Source of the DNA: Prevotella sp. UBA2444
GTDB lineage: Bacteria; Bacteroidota; Bacteroidia; Bacteroidales; Bacteroidaceae
Assembly (NCBI GenBank): GCA_002342665.1
Contig: DDQK01000028.1
Coordinates: forward strand, 1-48,587
Length of the DNA stretch: 48,587 bases
Reading direction: 5' to 3'
The notes under the pieces were generated by a model. That model saw only the letters and a program-made list of their open reading frames with translations. It ran no database searches and had not been told where the DNA came from. Each line of letters opens with the position of its first letter. Position 1 is the first letter of the stretch. The position numbers and the translations under genes are program-made. Of this stretch, positions 1 through 9,341 are shown one piece after another.

Positions 1-24
1 GTCGACACATGGGGTCAGATTCTG

Positions 25-1146
25 TTATTGTTGCATCAGCCACATAGCGAAGAAATTGTCGTAAACACTATAGGTTCCCAAGTCCTGCGTAATGATGTCT
101 TTCTCAAGCAACCCCTTGACTGCCCCTTGAACAGTACTGGCAGTAAGATTGTGACGTTGAAGGAATGGGCGTGAGGTGATATTGGTGGCTTTTCCTTCTT
201 TGCAAATGGCCATCAATACCTCTTTCTGTTTCGGTGGCAGTTGAAAGAGAAGGGCGCTATAGGCAAAACTCTGTTGGGTAATAACCTGCTGGATGGCATA
301 GTCTATGGATTCTGGCAAGCATTTACCCCCAGGCTCTGTCATTGTGAACAGGGCGTTTAATATCGTTTGAACATACCAAGTGACACCTTCGTAGCGTTGA
401 TAGGCCTCTTCTATGGTATCCTTTCCAATGTCTTTGCGGTATTCCCTGAACAGGCTTTGTGCAAACTCCACGTATTTTTCTATGTTAATGGGAGCAAGCG
501 ACATCATGCTGGTACTTTGATAAAACGGACGTGAGGGTGTGGCGAAGATCTCGGCCATCATGTGACGTTGCGAACCTGCATAGATAAACCGCGTGTTCTG
601 ACAACGTTGTATGTGTGTACGGAGTATCGCCTCTGCGTTTTTCTCAGGATAGTCTGCCACAACCTGAAATTCGTCGATTGCCACGATACATGGTTTGTCT
701 GCCTGTTCGAGATACATGAAAATCTCATCGAGTGTAGTCTGGGGTGCCTTGACATCGCCCACGCCAAGCCCCCATTCCGGCAGTCCGTTGATATCAAACG
801 AAATGCTGCTGCGCAGGGAACTGAGTGTATTGACGAACCGTTCCCACACTTTGCGGCCTTGTGGCTTTAATGTCCCCAGGATGCTTTTGCCCAGATAGAA
901 CACCAGTTCCTGCAGATTCTTGGTGGCATAGATATCTACGATGAATGTATGGTAATGGTCTTTCATCTGCGGCTGCTCGAAGCAATGGCAGATAAGCCCG
1001 GTCTTCCCAAGGCGGCGCGGGGAGATAAGGGCGACATTGTTGCCGTTAACGACAAGGTCGGTCAGGTACTTGGTCTCCTCTACACGGTCGCAGAAATAGT
1101 GCGGCGACAGGTAGCCTTGGGTGATGAATGGATTCACAACAGTCAT
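25..1146 (-). CDS. AAA-type ATP-binding protein (archaeal-ATPase-like family)
   Basis: Complete 373-residue protein. A P-loop (SPRRLGKTG, about residues 42-50) and a Walker B-type strand ending in DE (CIVAIDEFQ, about residue 160) identify a STAND/AAA-like ATPase of the group common in Bacteroidota and archaea (COG1672-like). The last 90 residues (QLPPKQKEVLMAI onward) look like a winged-helix domain, as usual in this family. Cellular role is unknown; members are often single genes near mobile or surface loci. The start lies about 30 nt downstream of a minus-strand TATCTTTGCA box at 1179-1188. No partner gene lies beside it inside the window. Family assignment is fairly secure, function is not. 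Confidence 0.8.
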   Translation of the reverse strand: MTVVNPFITQGYLSPHYFCDRVEETKYLTDLVVNGNNVALISPRRLGKTGLICHCFEQPQMKDHYHTFIVDIYATKNLQELVFYLGKSILGTLKPQGRKVWERFVNTLSSLRSSISFDINGLPEWGLGVGDVKAPQTTLDEIFMYLEQADKPCIVAIDEFQVVADYPEKNAEAILRTHIQRCQNTRFIYAGSQRHMMAEIFATPSRPFYQSTSMMSLAPINIEKYVEFAQSLFREYRKDIGKDTIEEAYQRYEGVTWYVQTILNALFTMTEPGGKCLPESIDYAIQQVITQQSFAYSALLFQLPPKQKEVLMAICKEGKATNITSRPFLQRHNLTASTVQGAVKGLLEKDIITQDLGTYSVYDNFFAMWLMQQ

Positions 1147-1178
1147 AGCGTGCTGATACTGAAAGGGTTCAAACTTTA

Positions 1179-1188
1179 TGCAAAGATA
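1179..1188 (-). promoter_or_regulatory. Bacteroidota -7 promoter box of the ATPase gene
   Basis: On the minus strand this reads TATCTTTGCA, matching the Bacteroidota primary-sigma -7 consensus TAnnTTTG. It is 32 nt upstream of the ATPase ATG. Confidence 0.6.
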
Positions 1189-1284
1189 ATTATAATCTTA
1201 TTATAAAGCAAGAACCCAGTCGGTATTTTAACTTTATTTATGCTGTCACAGGCGGTTGTGCTTACTCCAGGCCACGATATTTCT

Positions 1285-2979
1285 TTAATATCTGAAGGCG
1301 AAGTCTTCCAGCGTGCAGATTGATTTCTCTTTCGTCTCCGATGAGAAGACGAAGAAGAGGGCGTGCTTGCCGGTGAAGTCGGCCAGGGTCGGCACCTCGA
1401 GGGCCATCTCCGTAGAGGTCTGCGGCATGTCGGCCTTCAGTGTGAAGGAGCCTATGGACTTGCCGCCCTGCGACTCCCACGGGCGGTCGATCATCACCTT
1501 GATGGTGCCGTCGATGCCGGCGGGGATGAGGCGCAGCAACAGCTGCAGGTAGTCGCCGTCATAGCTCTTCGTGAAGTTGAAGTATTTGTAGCCGACGATA
1601 GAGCCGTCGGTATTGTTCACCACGTGGTTCGTATTGTAGCGCAGGTCGTAGGGCGCACCGTATTTCTCCTTGGAGTTGAGGGCCTGCTCTGAGATGGTGC
1701 GGTCGGGCGTGCCGTAGGAGGTCGCCACATAACTGCCGTAGAAAATCTTCTTCGGCCAGTTGTGCTCTGCCGGCTTGGGGCCTGTGTACCAGCAGGCGAT
1801 ACCTGCCGAATGGCGCTCGAAGGGATCGAGTCCTTCCAGAGCGAAACCTTCAGAGGTGTATTCAGCCTCGGAGATCTCCACCTTGCCGCCGGCACCTTCC
1901 TCAACCTTTACGGTGATGGGTGCTACCATGGCCTGACGCGAGAACTCGTCGAGTCCGCACTGGCGGTGGTAGAACACGTACCACTGTCCGCCAATCTCAC
2001 AGATCGAGCCGTGGGTATTGCCGTTCACAGTGGCCGAGGCGATGGTGTCGCCCTGTTCGTTGATTTCGCGTCCGCGCCCGTCGATGATGGTTCCGCCGTA
2101 GGTCCAGGGGCCGAGCGGATGGTCGCCGTAGGCATAGGCGAGGGTATAGTTCGACTCAGGCAGTGCGAACTCTCCCTCTTTGGTGAAGCGGCTGTAGATG
2201 AATACGTACTTGTCCTTGATCTTGCGGATGCTGGAAGCCTCGTAGAAACGGAACTCGTTACCAGGCTTCTCCTGGAATCCGGGAATCATGCCGTCGACAG
2301 CCTTGGTGCCCGGCTTGACGGTGGCCATCGTCTTGGGGTCGAGTTCTGCTCCCATTGAGTGGCCGAAGCCCCAGTAGCCATACACCCGTCCGTCGTCGTC
2401 GACAAACACGGCAGGGTCGAAGGCCAGCACGCCGTCGGTAGCATTGGGATTCGTCTGGCTCCAGTTGCACACCTCGAAGGGCCCGTCGGGGCGGTCGCTC
2501 TTGGCGATGAGCCCGTTTCGGCCTCCATGCTGGTCGTTGGGGTAGAGGTAGTAGGTCTTCTGGCCCGTACTGTCGGTCACCATCGTCACGTCAGGCGCAA
2601 AGAGCACGTCGGCCAGTCCTGCCGAGTCGAGCTGTTCGCCCTTGGCGTTCTTGTCCACACGCAGTATCTCGCCGTCGTAGCGCCATCGCCAGAGGGTGTC
2701 GACGGATGCCGACCAAACCACGAGCTCCCGTCCGCAGTAGTCGGTGATACGGCTGTCGTGCGAACCATAGATATATACGCGCTGCTTGCCGGGCTGGTCC
2801 GGATCCTCGAACACGTATGGCTCGCCGTCGGGGATGTGCTCCCATAGTGGCAGATAGGGATTGCCGGGAGTGGTCAGTTCCGCTTTGACTGTTTCTGTCT
2901 GTCCGCTGGCGCACGACGATGTCGCTATGGCCAGTAGGGCGCAGCATGCTGCTGCTGTTGTAAGGTTCTTTGTTTTCAT
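1285..2979 (-). CDS. Glycoside hydrolase family 43 lipoprotein
   Basis: 564 residues with a lipoprotein signal peptide (cleavage before Cys23 in ATSSC). Residues about 40-390 form a five-bladed propeller of the GH43 type: candidate acidic residues are Asp in the EDPDQPG segment, Asp in DPAVFVDDDG and Glu in FYEASSI, and the NTHGSI histidine is also conserved. GH43 enzymes release arabinose or xylose from plant polysaccharides; exact specificity cannot be read here. The C-terminal 160 residues resemble a CBM6-like beta-sandwich (NTDGSIVGYKYFNF, PAGIDGTIKV). It lies 27 nt downstream of the amino-acid symporter gene, so the two may share a transcript. No SusC/SusD genes are adjacent, so this is not a typical PUL. 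Confidence 0.85.
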   Translation of the reverse strand: MKTKNLTTAAACCALLAIATSSCASGQTETVKAELTTPGNPYLPLWEHIPDGEPYVFEDPDQPGKQRVYIYGSHDSRITDYCGRELVVWSASVDTLWRWRYDGEILRVDKNAKGEQLDSAGLADVLFAPDVTMVTDSTGQKTYYLYPNDQHGGRNGLIAKSDRPDGPFEVCNWSQTNPNATDGVLAFDPAVFVDDDGRVYGYWGFGHSMGAELDPKTMATVKPGTKAVDGMIPGFQEKPGNEFRFYEASSIRKIKDKYVFIYSRFTKEGEFALPESNYTLAYAYGDHPLGPWTYGGTIIDGRGREINEQGDTIASATVNGNTHGSICEIGGQWYVFYHRQCGLDEFSRQAMVAPITVKVEEGAGGKVEISEAEYTSEGFALEGLDPFERHSAGIACWYTGPKPAEHNWPKKIFYGSYVATSYGTPDRTISEQALNSKEKYGAPYDLRYNTNHVVNNTDGSIVGYKYFNFTKSYDGDYLQLLLRLIPAGIDGTIKVMIDRPWESQGGKSIGSFTLKADMPQTSTEMALEVPTLADFTGKHALFFVFSSETKEKSICTLEDFAFRY

Positions 2980-3006
2980 ATCTGTTCCTGTTTTGATGAG
3001 TTATTC

Positions 3007-4410
3007 TTACTCCCAGCATTCCAGCTCGTGGGCGATGTCGGGCATCTTGCTGCGTCTGAAGGTCGGCTCTCTGATGCCCTGGCGTTTCTGCTGCTGATAG
3101 TCGTCGAGCAGCCTGAAGACGTATTGGCCCAGGAGGATGATGGCCACCAGGTTGCAGGCAGTCAGCAGTGCCATGCAGAGGTCGATGATGCTCCACACGG
3201 TGTCGAGCGACACCATGGCTCCGAACATCACCATGACGCCTCCCGACAGGATTCTGTAAATGGTGAGTGGCCGCTGCGTGCTCCAGATGAAGCGCACGTT
3301 GGCCTCGCCGTAGTAGTAGTTGCCGATGATTGATGAGTAGGCGAACAGGAAGATGGCGATGGCGATGAACACCGGTCCCCAGGCCCCCACCTCTTGTTGC
3401 AGTGCCTCTTGCGTGAGCATGATGCCGTTGAGGTCGGGGTGGGTGTAGACACCGCTGATCAGGATGATGAAGGCCGTACACGAGCACACCACCAGCGTGT
3501 CGGTAAAGACTCCCAGAGCCTGTATCAGTCCTTGTTTCACGGGGTGGCTCACGGCAGCTGTGGCCGCTGCGTTCGGCGCGCTGCCCTCACCGGCCTCGTT
3601 GGAGAAGAGACCGCGCTTCACGCCGTTCATGATCGCTGCTCCCACCATGCCTCCGGCAGCCTGGTTCAGTCCGAAGGCATTCTCAATGATCACTCGCAGC
3701 ACATGGGGAATCAGTTGGATGTTCATCAGGATGATGACCATCGCCAGTACGAAGTAGCCCACGGCCATCACCGGTACCAATACGGAACTGACACGGGCGA
3801 TGCGCTGGATGCCGCCGAAGACGATGACGAGCGTCAGCACCGTCAGCATGGCTCCGGTCATCATGGGATCCCACCCGAAGGCTCCCTGCATGGCGCCGCA
3901 GATGGTGTTGGTCTGCACCGAGTTGTTGGCCAGGCCGAATGATACCGTGATGAGTACGGCGAAGAGTATGGCCATCCACCGGCAGTGCAGGCCCTGCTGG
4001 ATATAGTATGCCGGGCCACCGATGAAGGAGTCCTTGTGATGACGCTTGTACAGCTGGCCGAGCGTCGACTCCACGAAGGCTGTCGCCGAGCCCGCCAGTG
4101 CCATCACCCACATCCAGAAGACGGCCCCCGGACCACCTACCACGATGGCTGTTGCCACGCCGGCCAGATTGCCTGTTCCCACACGGGAAGCCAGTGAGAC
4201 GGCGAAGGCCTGGAACGACGATATATGCTTCTCGTTGCCCTTCGGGCGTACGGAGGCATCCGTCAGCAGGCGAAGCATCTCGCCCACCATGCGGAACTGC
4301 ACGAAGCGAGTCTTCCACGTGAACCATAGCCCGCAGCCCACCAGTGCCCCGATGATCACATAACCCCAGATGGCATCGTTGATGGTGTTGATAATATCTA
4401 TTATATCCAT
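3007..4410 (-). CDS. Alanine/glycine:cation symporter (AGCS family)
   Basis: 467 residues and highly hydrophobic, with about 10-11 membrane segments. Family hallmarks are the N-terminal TWKTRFVQFR segment, ASRVGTGNLAGVATAI, FSNEAGEGSAPNAAAT and the GGIQRIARVSS loop. AGCS proteins import alanine or glycine with Na+. The start is taken at 4410 (MDIIDIINTIND) rather than the in-frame ATG ending at 4443, because that ATG lies upstream of the -7 box at 4431-4440 and would not be transcribed from it. It is followed 27 nt later by the GH43 gene. Confidence 0.9.
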   Translation of the reverse strand: MDIIDIINTINDAIWGYVIIGALVGCGLWFTWKTRFVQFRMVGEMLRLLTDASVRPKGNEKHISSFQAFAVSLASRVGTGNLAGVATAIVVGGPGAVFWMWVMALAGSATAFVESTLGQLYKRHHKDSFIGGPAYYIQQGLHCRWMAILFAVLITVSFGLANNSVQTNTICGAMQGAFGWDPMMTGAMLTVLTLVIVFGGIQRIARVSSVLVPVMAVGYFVLAMVIILMNIQLIPHVLRVIIENAFGLNQAAGGMVGAAIMNGVKRGLFSNEAGEGSAPNAAATAAVSHPVKQGLIQALGVFTDTLVVCSCTAFIILISGVYTHPDLNGIMLTQEALQQEVGAWGPVFIAIAIFLFAYSSIIGNYYYGEANVRFIWSTQRPLTIYRILSGGVMVMFGAMVSLDTVWSIIDLCMALLTACNLVAIILLGQYVFRLLDDYQQQKRQGIREPTFRRSKMPDIAHELECWE

Positions 4411-4430
4411 GGGTTTCTTATCAATTTGGT

Positions 4431-4440
4431 TGCAAAGATA
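4431..4440 (-). promoter_or_regulatory. -7 promoter box of the AGCS symporter gene
   Basis: The minus strand reads TATCTTTGCA, 20 nt before the chosen ATG. It decides between the two possible starts of the symporter gene. Confidence 0.65.
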
Positions 4441-4534
4441 CAATTTTTTTGTTATATTCTCTTCGCGAACTCGAAATTTTGCACTATCTTTGGCTTTGCC
4501 GAAGGTACTTACGTTCGGAAAAACTCAAATAAAA

Positions 4535-4568
4535 TTTGGTTATTCGCTCGCTTCTTCGTACCTTTGCA
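4535..4568 (+). promoter_or_regulatory. dnaG promoter (-33 TTTGG, -7 TACCTTTGCA)
   Basis: TTTGG at 4535-4539 and TACCTTTGCA at 4559-4568 are separated by 19 nt, a full Bacteroidota promoter. The dnaG ATG is only 6 nt downstream of the -7 box, so the transcript should have almost no leader. Confidence 0.7.
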
Positions 4569-4574
4569 GTCAGA

Positions 4575-6542
4575 ATGATTGACAGAGCCACTATAGACAA
4601 GATCATGGACGCCACGAATATCGTCGACGTGGTGGGAGAGTTCGTCACGCTGCGTAAGGCAGGTGTGAACTACAAGGGCCTGTGTCCCTTCCACGACGAC
4701 AAGACGCCGTCGTTCATGGTATCTCCGACGAAGCAGATCTGTAAGTGCTTCGCCTGTGGTGAGGGCGGTACGGCCATCAACTTTCTGATGAAGCATGAAC
4801 AGATCACCTATCCCGAGGCTCTGCGCTGGCTGGCCAAGAAGTACAGCATAGAGATAGAGGAGAAGGAACTGACGCCCGAGGAAAAGCAGCAGCAGAGCGA
4901 CCGCGAGTCGATGCTGATTGTAAATGAGTGGGCGAAGGATTACTTCTGTCGGATGCTGAAGGAAGACCCCGACGGCATCGCCATCGGCAAGCAGTACTTC
5001 CGCAGTCGCGGCATTCGCGATGACATCATCGAGAAGTTTCAGCTGGGCTATGCCCTGCAGAAGCGCGACTCGCTGGCGCTGGCGGCACAGAAGGCGGGAT
5101 ACAAGGCCGAATACTTGGTGAAGACGGGACTGTGCATACAAGGTGAGAAAGGTATCTACGACCGTTATGCCGGCCGTGTGATCTTCCCCTGGCTCAATGT
5201 GAGCGGAAGGGTGGTGGCCTTCGGTGGGCGACTGCTCGACTCGCGTACCAAAGGCGTGCAGCAGAAGTACGTGAACTCGCCCGACTCGGAGATATACCAC
5301 AAGGAGCGCGAGCTCTACGGTCTCTTCCAGGCCAAGCGGGCCATCGCCAAGGAAGACCGTGTATATATGGTGGAAGGCTATACCGACGTGATAGCTATGC
5401 ACCAGGCCGGCGTGGAAAACGTGGTGGCCAACTCGGGCACGGCCCTCTCGCTGCACCAGATCAAGCTGCTCAGGCGGTTCACTCCCAACATCACCCTGCT
5501 CTACGACGGCGATGAGGCCGGTATCCATGCTGCCATGCGAGGTACCGACATGCTGCTCAGCGAGGGGATGAACGTGAAGGTGCTGCTGCTGCCTGACGGC
5601 GACGACCCGGACTCCTTTGCCCGCAAGCATTCCACACAGGAACTGAAGGACTATATCGAGCAGAACCAGACAGACTTCATCGAGTTTAAGACGGACAACC
5701 TCCTGAAGGGCGTTGAAGACCCCGTCAAGCGAAGTGAGGGCATCAGCAGCATCGTTCGCAGCATCGCCTTCATACCAGAGTCCATCACCCGCGATTCATT
5801 CATTACCAAATGCGCCCATCGCCTCAAGGTAGACGAGAAGGTGCTGGTGGACACGATGAACAAGTATATCGCCCGGGATAAGGAGGACAAGGAGAAAGAA
5901 CGTGAGCGCAATGAGTCCCGGCAGCAGGATCAGCAACCAGCTGCAGAAGGCGGTGAGAAGGAACAGGGCCTGATTATGCCCATCGGACTCCACTCGCTCG
6001 ACGAACAGACACGCGAGGTGGAGCGGCTGTTGGTTCAGAGCGTGGTCAGGCACGGGGGCGAGGTCATCTATGAGAACATTGAGACCGATGATGGCAATAC
6101 GACCAATCTGACGGTGGCACAGTATATCAGTTTCGACTTAGGGCAAGACAACCTGCAGCTGCATGATGCACGCTATAATCAGATATTGGCAGAGGCCACA
6201 GCCCATAGTGGCGAACCGGGCTTCGAAGCGGAGAGCTATTTCCTGCACCATCCCGACGTGGCCATCAGTAATCTGGCCACCGAACTGGCCATCGACCGTC
6301 ATCAGCTGGGGCGCGGCTTCCAGTTGAAGGAGCGCGAGGGGAGCCTGAGGCACCATGTGCTCCATCTGGTGCTCGACCTGAGGATGGACATCGTGGAGAA
6401 ACGCCTGAAGGAGATCCAACAGCAGCTCCGTCAGGTAGGCAACGATATGGGACGCATTACGGAACTGCTCACGGAGTATAAGGAAACACAGGAACTGCGC
6501 GATGCCCTGGCCAGGCAGTTGGGTAACGACCTGGTGAGGTAA
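4575..6542 (+). CDS. dnaG: DNA primase DnaG
   Basis: 655 residues. The N-terminal CHC2 zinc ribbon has Cys37, His40, Cys58 and Cys61 (CPFH...CFAC). The catalytic core follows with TOPRIM motifs: the glutamate in VEGYTDVIAMHQ (about 267) and acidic LLYDGDEAG (about 310). The C-terminal third is charged and helical, matching the DnaB-interaction region. It synthesises RNA primers at the replication fork. The start at 4575 is chosen because the homology begins at MIDRATIDKIMDA and a -7 box lies 6 nt upstream; the longer in-frame reading from 4536 would start inside the promoter. cls follows after 16 nt. Confidence 0.95.
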   Translation: MIDRATIDKIMDATNIVDVVGEFVTLRKAGVNYKGLCPFHDDKTPSFMVSPTKQICKCFACGEGGTAINFLMKHEQITYPEALRWLAKKYSIEIEEKELTPEEKQQQSDRESMLIVNEWAKDYFCRMLKEDPDGIAIGKQYFRSRGIRDDIIEKFQLGYALQKRDSLALAAQKAGYKAEYLVKTGLCIQGEKGIYDRYAGRVIFPWLNVSGRVVAFGGRLLDSRTKGVQQKYVNSPDSEIYHKERELYGLFQAKRAIAKEDRVYMVEGYTDVIAMHQAGVENVVANSGTALSLHQIKLLRRFTPNITLLYDGDEAGIHAAMRGTDMLLSEGMNVKVLLLPDGDDPDSFARKHSTQELKDYIEQNQTDFIEFKTDNLLKGVEDPVKRSEGISSIVRSIAFIPESITRDSFITKCAHRLKVDEKVLVDTMNKYIARDKEDKEKERERNESRQQDQQPAAEGGEKEQGLIMPIGLHSLDEQTREVERLLVQSVVRHGGEVIYENIETDDGNTTNLTVAQYISFDLGQDNLQLHDARYNQILAEATAHSGEPGFEAESYFLHHPDVAISNLATELAIDRHQLGRGFQLKEREGSLRHHVLHLVLDLRMDIVEKRLKEIQQQLRQVGNDMGRITELLTEYKETQELRDALARQLGNDLVR

Positions 6543-6558
6543 GAGTTGGAATTGCTGG

Positions 6559-8019
6559 ATGTTGATTGACTGGAAGATCATATTACTGAGTGTCTATCAG
6601 ATAGTGGTGATACTGACAATCATCCACGTGGTGATGGACAACCGCCAGCCGGCGAAGACGATGGCCTGGGGTCTCGTCATCTGGTTCGTGCCGGTGGCGG
6701 GCATCGTGCTGTATCTCTTCTTCGGCGTGAACACCCGTAAGGAGCGATTTATCAGCCAGCGCAGTCTCGACCAGCTCTCGAAACGTTCGATGCTCGAATT
6801 CGTTGAGCAGAAGAACCTGCAGCTGCCTGAGGAGCATCGGCAGCTGATAGACATGTTCGTCAGCGAGAATTTCTCGCTGCCCTTTAAGGATAGTGCCTGC
6901 GAAGTCTATACCGATGGCTATGCCTTCTTCCCGGCCTTGCTCTCGGCCATCTCCAAAGCCAAGGACCATATCCATATCGATATGTATATCATCGAGGACG
7001 ACCCGTTGGGTAATCTGGTGGCCGACGCCCTTATCGACAAGGCCCGTCAGGGGGTAGAGGTCAAGCTGATCTACGACGATGTGGGGTGCTGGAATGTGAA
7101 CCACCGGTTCTTTGAACGGATGCGCGACGAAGGTATCGAGGTGGTGGCTTTCCTGCCCGTGAGGTTCCCTTCGTTTACGAGTAAGGTGAACTACCGTAAT
7201 CACCGCAAGCTGATCATCATCGACGGTCTGACGGGATTTGTGGGCGGTATGAATATCGCCTTGCGGTATGTTAAGGGACGGAGCGGCGAAGCTCAAGGAA
7301 CCGCTCGCGAGAGATGGCGCGACACGATGGTACAGGTGACGGGCAGCGGTGTCTACGGCTTGCAGCGAGCATTCCTCGTCGACTGGTATTTCTGCGACCG
7401 CACGCTGATATCCAACCGCAAGTACTATCCCTCCGTCTCGCAATCTCATGTCGCAAAGTATCCTGCCCCTCATGTGACACAGATGGTGACGAGCGGGCCC
7501 GTGACCCCCTACGCCGAGATTATGCAAGGCTACGTGCGCATCATCCTCTCAGCCAGGCGCTACGTGTATATGGAGACACCTTATTTCCTGCCAACCGAAC
7601 CCGTGCTCTTCGCCATGAAGACGGCTGCCGCAGCCGGTGTCGACGTGCGGGTGCTGGTGCCCTATCGCAGCGATACCAAGTTTGCCGAGTGGGCCAGTAG
7701 GAGTTATCTGCGCGAGGTGCTGGAGGCTGGCATCAAGGTATCGTTCTATACAGCTGGATTCCTGCACTCGAAACTGATGGTGAGCGATGACAATATCTCT
7801 ACATGTGGTTCTACGAACGTCGACTTCCGTAGCTTTGAGAACAATTTCGAGTCGAACATGTTCTTCTATGGTGAGGAGATGGCCGTCAAGATGCGTGACA
7901 TCTATCTGGAGGACGAGCGTCAGAGCATCGCTATGAGCGACCTGCCCGAACGGATGAATCCCAAATTCCTCAAACGGTTGTGGGAGTCGCTGGTGCGGAT
8001 GATGTCGCCTCTGATGTGA
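6559..8019 (+). CDS. cls: Cardiolipin synthase (phospholipase D family)
   Basis: 486 residues. Two N-terminal membrane segments with the PLDc_N pattern (about 1-60) are followed by two HxKxxxxD catalytic motifs, HRKLIIID (His about 215) and HSKLMVSD (His about 403). It condenses phosphatidylglycerol or related lipids into cardiolipin at the inner membrane. It sits 16 nt after dnaG on the same strand. Its 3' end overlaps the convergent rsmD gene by 50 nt. Before the WRDT segment (about residue 237-252) is a GRSGEAQGTARE stretch whose DNA (7274-7311) carries a 6-bp inverted repeat; it may be a repeat-derived insertion. Confidence 0.92.
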   Translation: MLIDWKIILLSVYQIVVILTIIHVVMDNRQPAKTMAWGLVIWFVPVAGIVLYLFFGVNTRKERFISQRSLDQLSKRSMLEFVEQKNLQLPEEHRQLIDMFVSENFSLPFKDSACEVYTDGYAFFPALLSAISKAKDHIHIDMYIIEDDPLGNLVADALIDKARQGVEVKLIYDDVGCWNVNHRFFERMRDEGIEVVAFLPVRFPSFTSKVNYRNHRKLIIIDGLTGFVGGMNIALRYVKGRSGEAQGTARERWRDTMVQVTGSGVYGLQRAFLVDWYFCDRTLISNRKYYPSVSQSHVAKYPAPHVTQMVTSGPVTPYAEIMQGYVRIILSARRYVYMETPYFLPTEPVLFAMKTAAAAGVDVRVLVPYRSDTKFAEWASRSYLREVLEAGIKVSFYTAGFLHSKLMVSDDNISTCGSTNVDFRSFENNFESNMFFYGEEMAVKMRDIYLEDERQSIAMSDLPERMNPKFLKRLWESLVRMMSPLM

Positions 8020-8542
8020 AGATGGTGAAGTTGACGCTACCGTAGGTGCGGTGGTCGAGGAAATGGGGATGCTGTGTGAAGTCGTGGTCTTTGCCGTGTT
8101 CAAAGACGAAGATTCCATTTTCCTTGAGCAGATTGTGTGACAGGATCAGGTCCGGGATGGTCGGCAGTTCCTTCAGGGTGTAGGGAGGGTCGGCAAAGAT
8201 AAAGTCGAACTGTTGCTTGCATGCCTTGATGAAGCGGAAGGCATCGCCACGCAGGGGAACACAGACATTCGTGCCCAGTTTGCGCAGACACTCAGTGATG
8301 AACCGGTGATGGTCGCGATCCTGTTCTATGCTGATGACGTGGGCACATCCTCGTGATACAAGCTCGAGTGATATGCTGCCGGTGCCGGAGAAGAGGTCAA
8401 GTGCCGTGGCACCTTCAAAGTCGATGTGCTGGTTGAGCACATTGAAGATATTCTCCTTGGCAAAGTCGGTGGTCGGCCTTGCCTTGAACGTGCGGGGAAT
8501 GTCGAAGTGTCGCCCCTTGTAGATGCCGGTAATGATTCTCAT
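7970..8542 (-). CDS. rsmD: 16S rRNA (guanine966-N2)-methyltransferase RsmD
   Basis: 190 residues. It starts with the typical MRIITGIYKGR and has the SAM-binding loop DLFSGTGSISLE (about 50) and the catalytic motif DPPY (about 117). It methylates G966 of 16S rRNA during 30S assembly. The start overlaps the stop of the upstream DUF3822 gene by 4 nt (ATGA), suggesting coupled translation. The last 17 codons (a Ser/Ala/Thr-rich tail) overlap the end of cls on the other strand. Confidence 0.9.
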   Translation of the reverse strand: MRIITGIYKGRHFDIPRTFKARPTTDFAKENIFNVLNQHIDFEGATALDLFSGTGSISLELVSRGCAHVISIEQDRDHHRFITECLRKLGTNVCVPLRGDAFRFIKACKQQFDFIFADPPYTLKELPTIPDLILSHNLLKENGIFVFEHGKDHDFTQHPHFLDHRTYGSVNFTIFTSEATSSAPATPTTV

Positions 8543-9333
8543 CTGCCTTTGGTGAAAAGTGTCATCAGGTCGAAGGGCATGCCTTGTATCTGTGTGGCCG
8601 GAGCACGGTTGAACTCTGCGGTGGGATTAATGACGTATGCCTTCTGGAGATACTTGCGTAGCTCCTGCGTGAGCCAGTCACGGTCGGGGATGTCGCCCAC
8701 GATGTGCATCTCGTCGTGCTGGGGTTGCAGGTTGAGCTGCTTCCATACGTAGAGCAGGAAATAGAGTGAGTCGTGGGCACGGCTGGTGTCGAAGGCGTTG
8801 CAGAACTTGAAGCGGTGCTGCTGGAAGGAGAAGATGTCGAGCTGACGGTCGTGGAAATAGCCGTAGAGTTTCGAACGGTGCCCAGTGAAGCTGCGCTGGT
8901 GCAGGTATCGCCAGACAGGAGCCATCAGGTGGATGGGGCGCACGTCGGCGTAGTGGTCGTTGATGACCGTCATCAGGTCCTTGTTGACGGAGAAGATGGC
9001 CACGGCATTCAGGTCGGGCAGCACGTTGTAGACGATGCTCTGCTGTTCGCTCTTGGGGAAGGAGTGGTGGTAGAGCGTGCTGGCGTTACCCTCCTGGAAC
9101 TGTTCCACGGGCACCATCAGCACCTTGGAGTCGACCATCACCCTGGCTCGTCTGTGCTCCTCGGCCAGTAGGTCGGAAGTCTTGAAGGCCTCTCGCAGGT
9201 TGGCTGCCATCGAGATGCCGCTTTTCACCACATAAGGCTCATAGACGATAGGCTGCTGCCCATTGGCATTGTCTATCATCGAGAACGACAGCGTGTTCTT
9301 GCCCACGCGGATTGTCAGCGTCTTGTTATTCAT
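8539..9333 (-). CDS. DUF3822 family protein
   Basis: 264 residues starting MNNKTLTIRVGKNTLSF. It matches the DUF3822 family of Bacteroidota, uncharacterised proteins with an actin/ASKHA-like fold pattern, usually encoded directly before rsmD. No signal peptide or membrane segment. The start at 9333 is chosen over longer in-frame readings because the sequence upstream encodes a separate 31-codon ORF ending 8 nt before it. The 3' end overlaps rsmD by 4 nt. Biochemical function is unknown. Confidence 0.8.
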   Translation of the reverse strand: MNNKTLTIRVGKNTLSFSMIDNANGQQPIVYEPYVVKSGISMAANLREAFKTSDLLAEEHRRARVMVDSKVLMVPVEQFQEGNASTLYHHSFPKSEQQSIVYNVLPDLNAVAIFSVNKDLMTVINDHYADVRPIHLMAPVWRYLHQRSFTGHRSKLYGYFHDRQLDIFSFQQHRFKFCNAFDTSRAHDSLYFLLYVWKQLNLQPQHDEMHIVGDIPDRDWLTQELRKYLQKAYVINPTAEFNRAPATQIQGMPFDLMTLFTKGR

Positions 9334-9341
9334 ATCTTCTC

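Noticed and set aside
2591..3487. Minus-strand open frame running across the AGCS-GH43 junction
   Set aside because: It is in another frame of two well-supported genes and its Arg/His/Pro-rich product matches nothing.
4509..5630. Long open frame antisense to dnaG
   Set aside because: Opposite to a clear dnaG gene, no recognisable motif, His/Val/Leu-rich composition typical of the reverse of a GC-rich coding strand.
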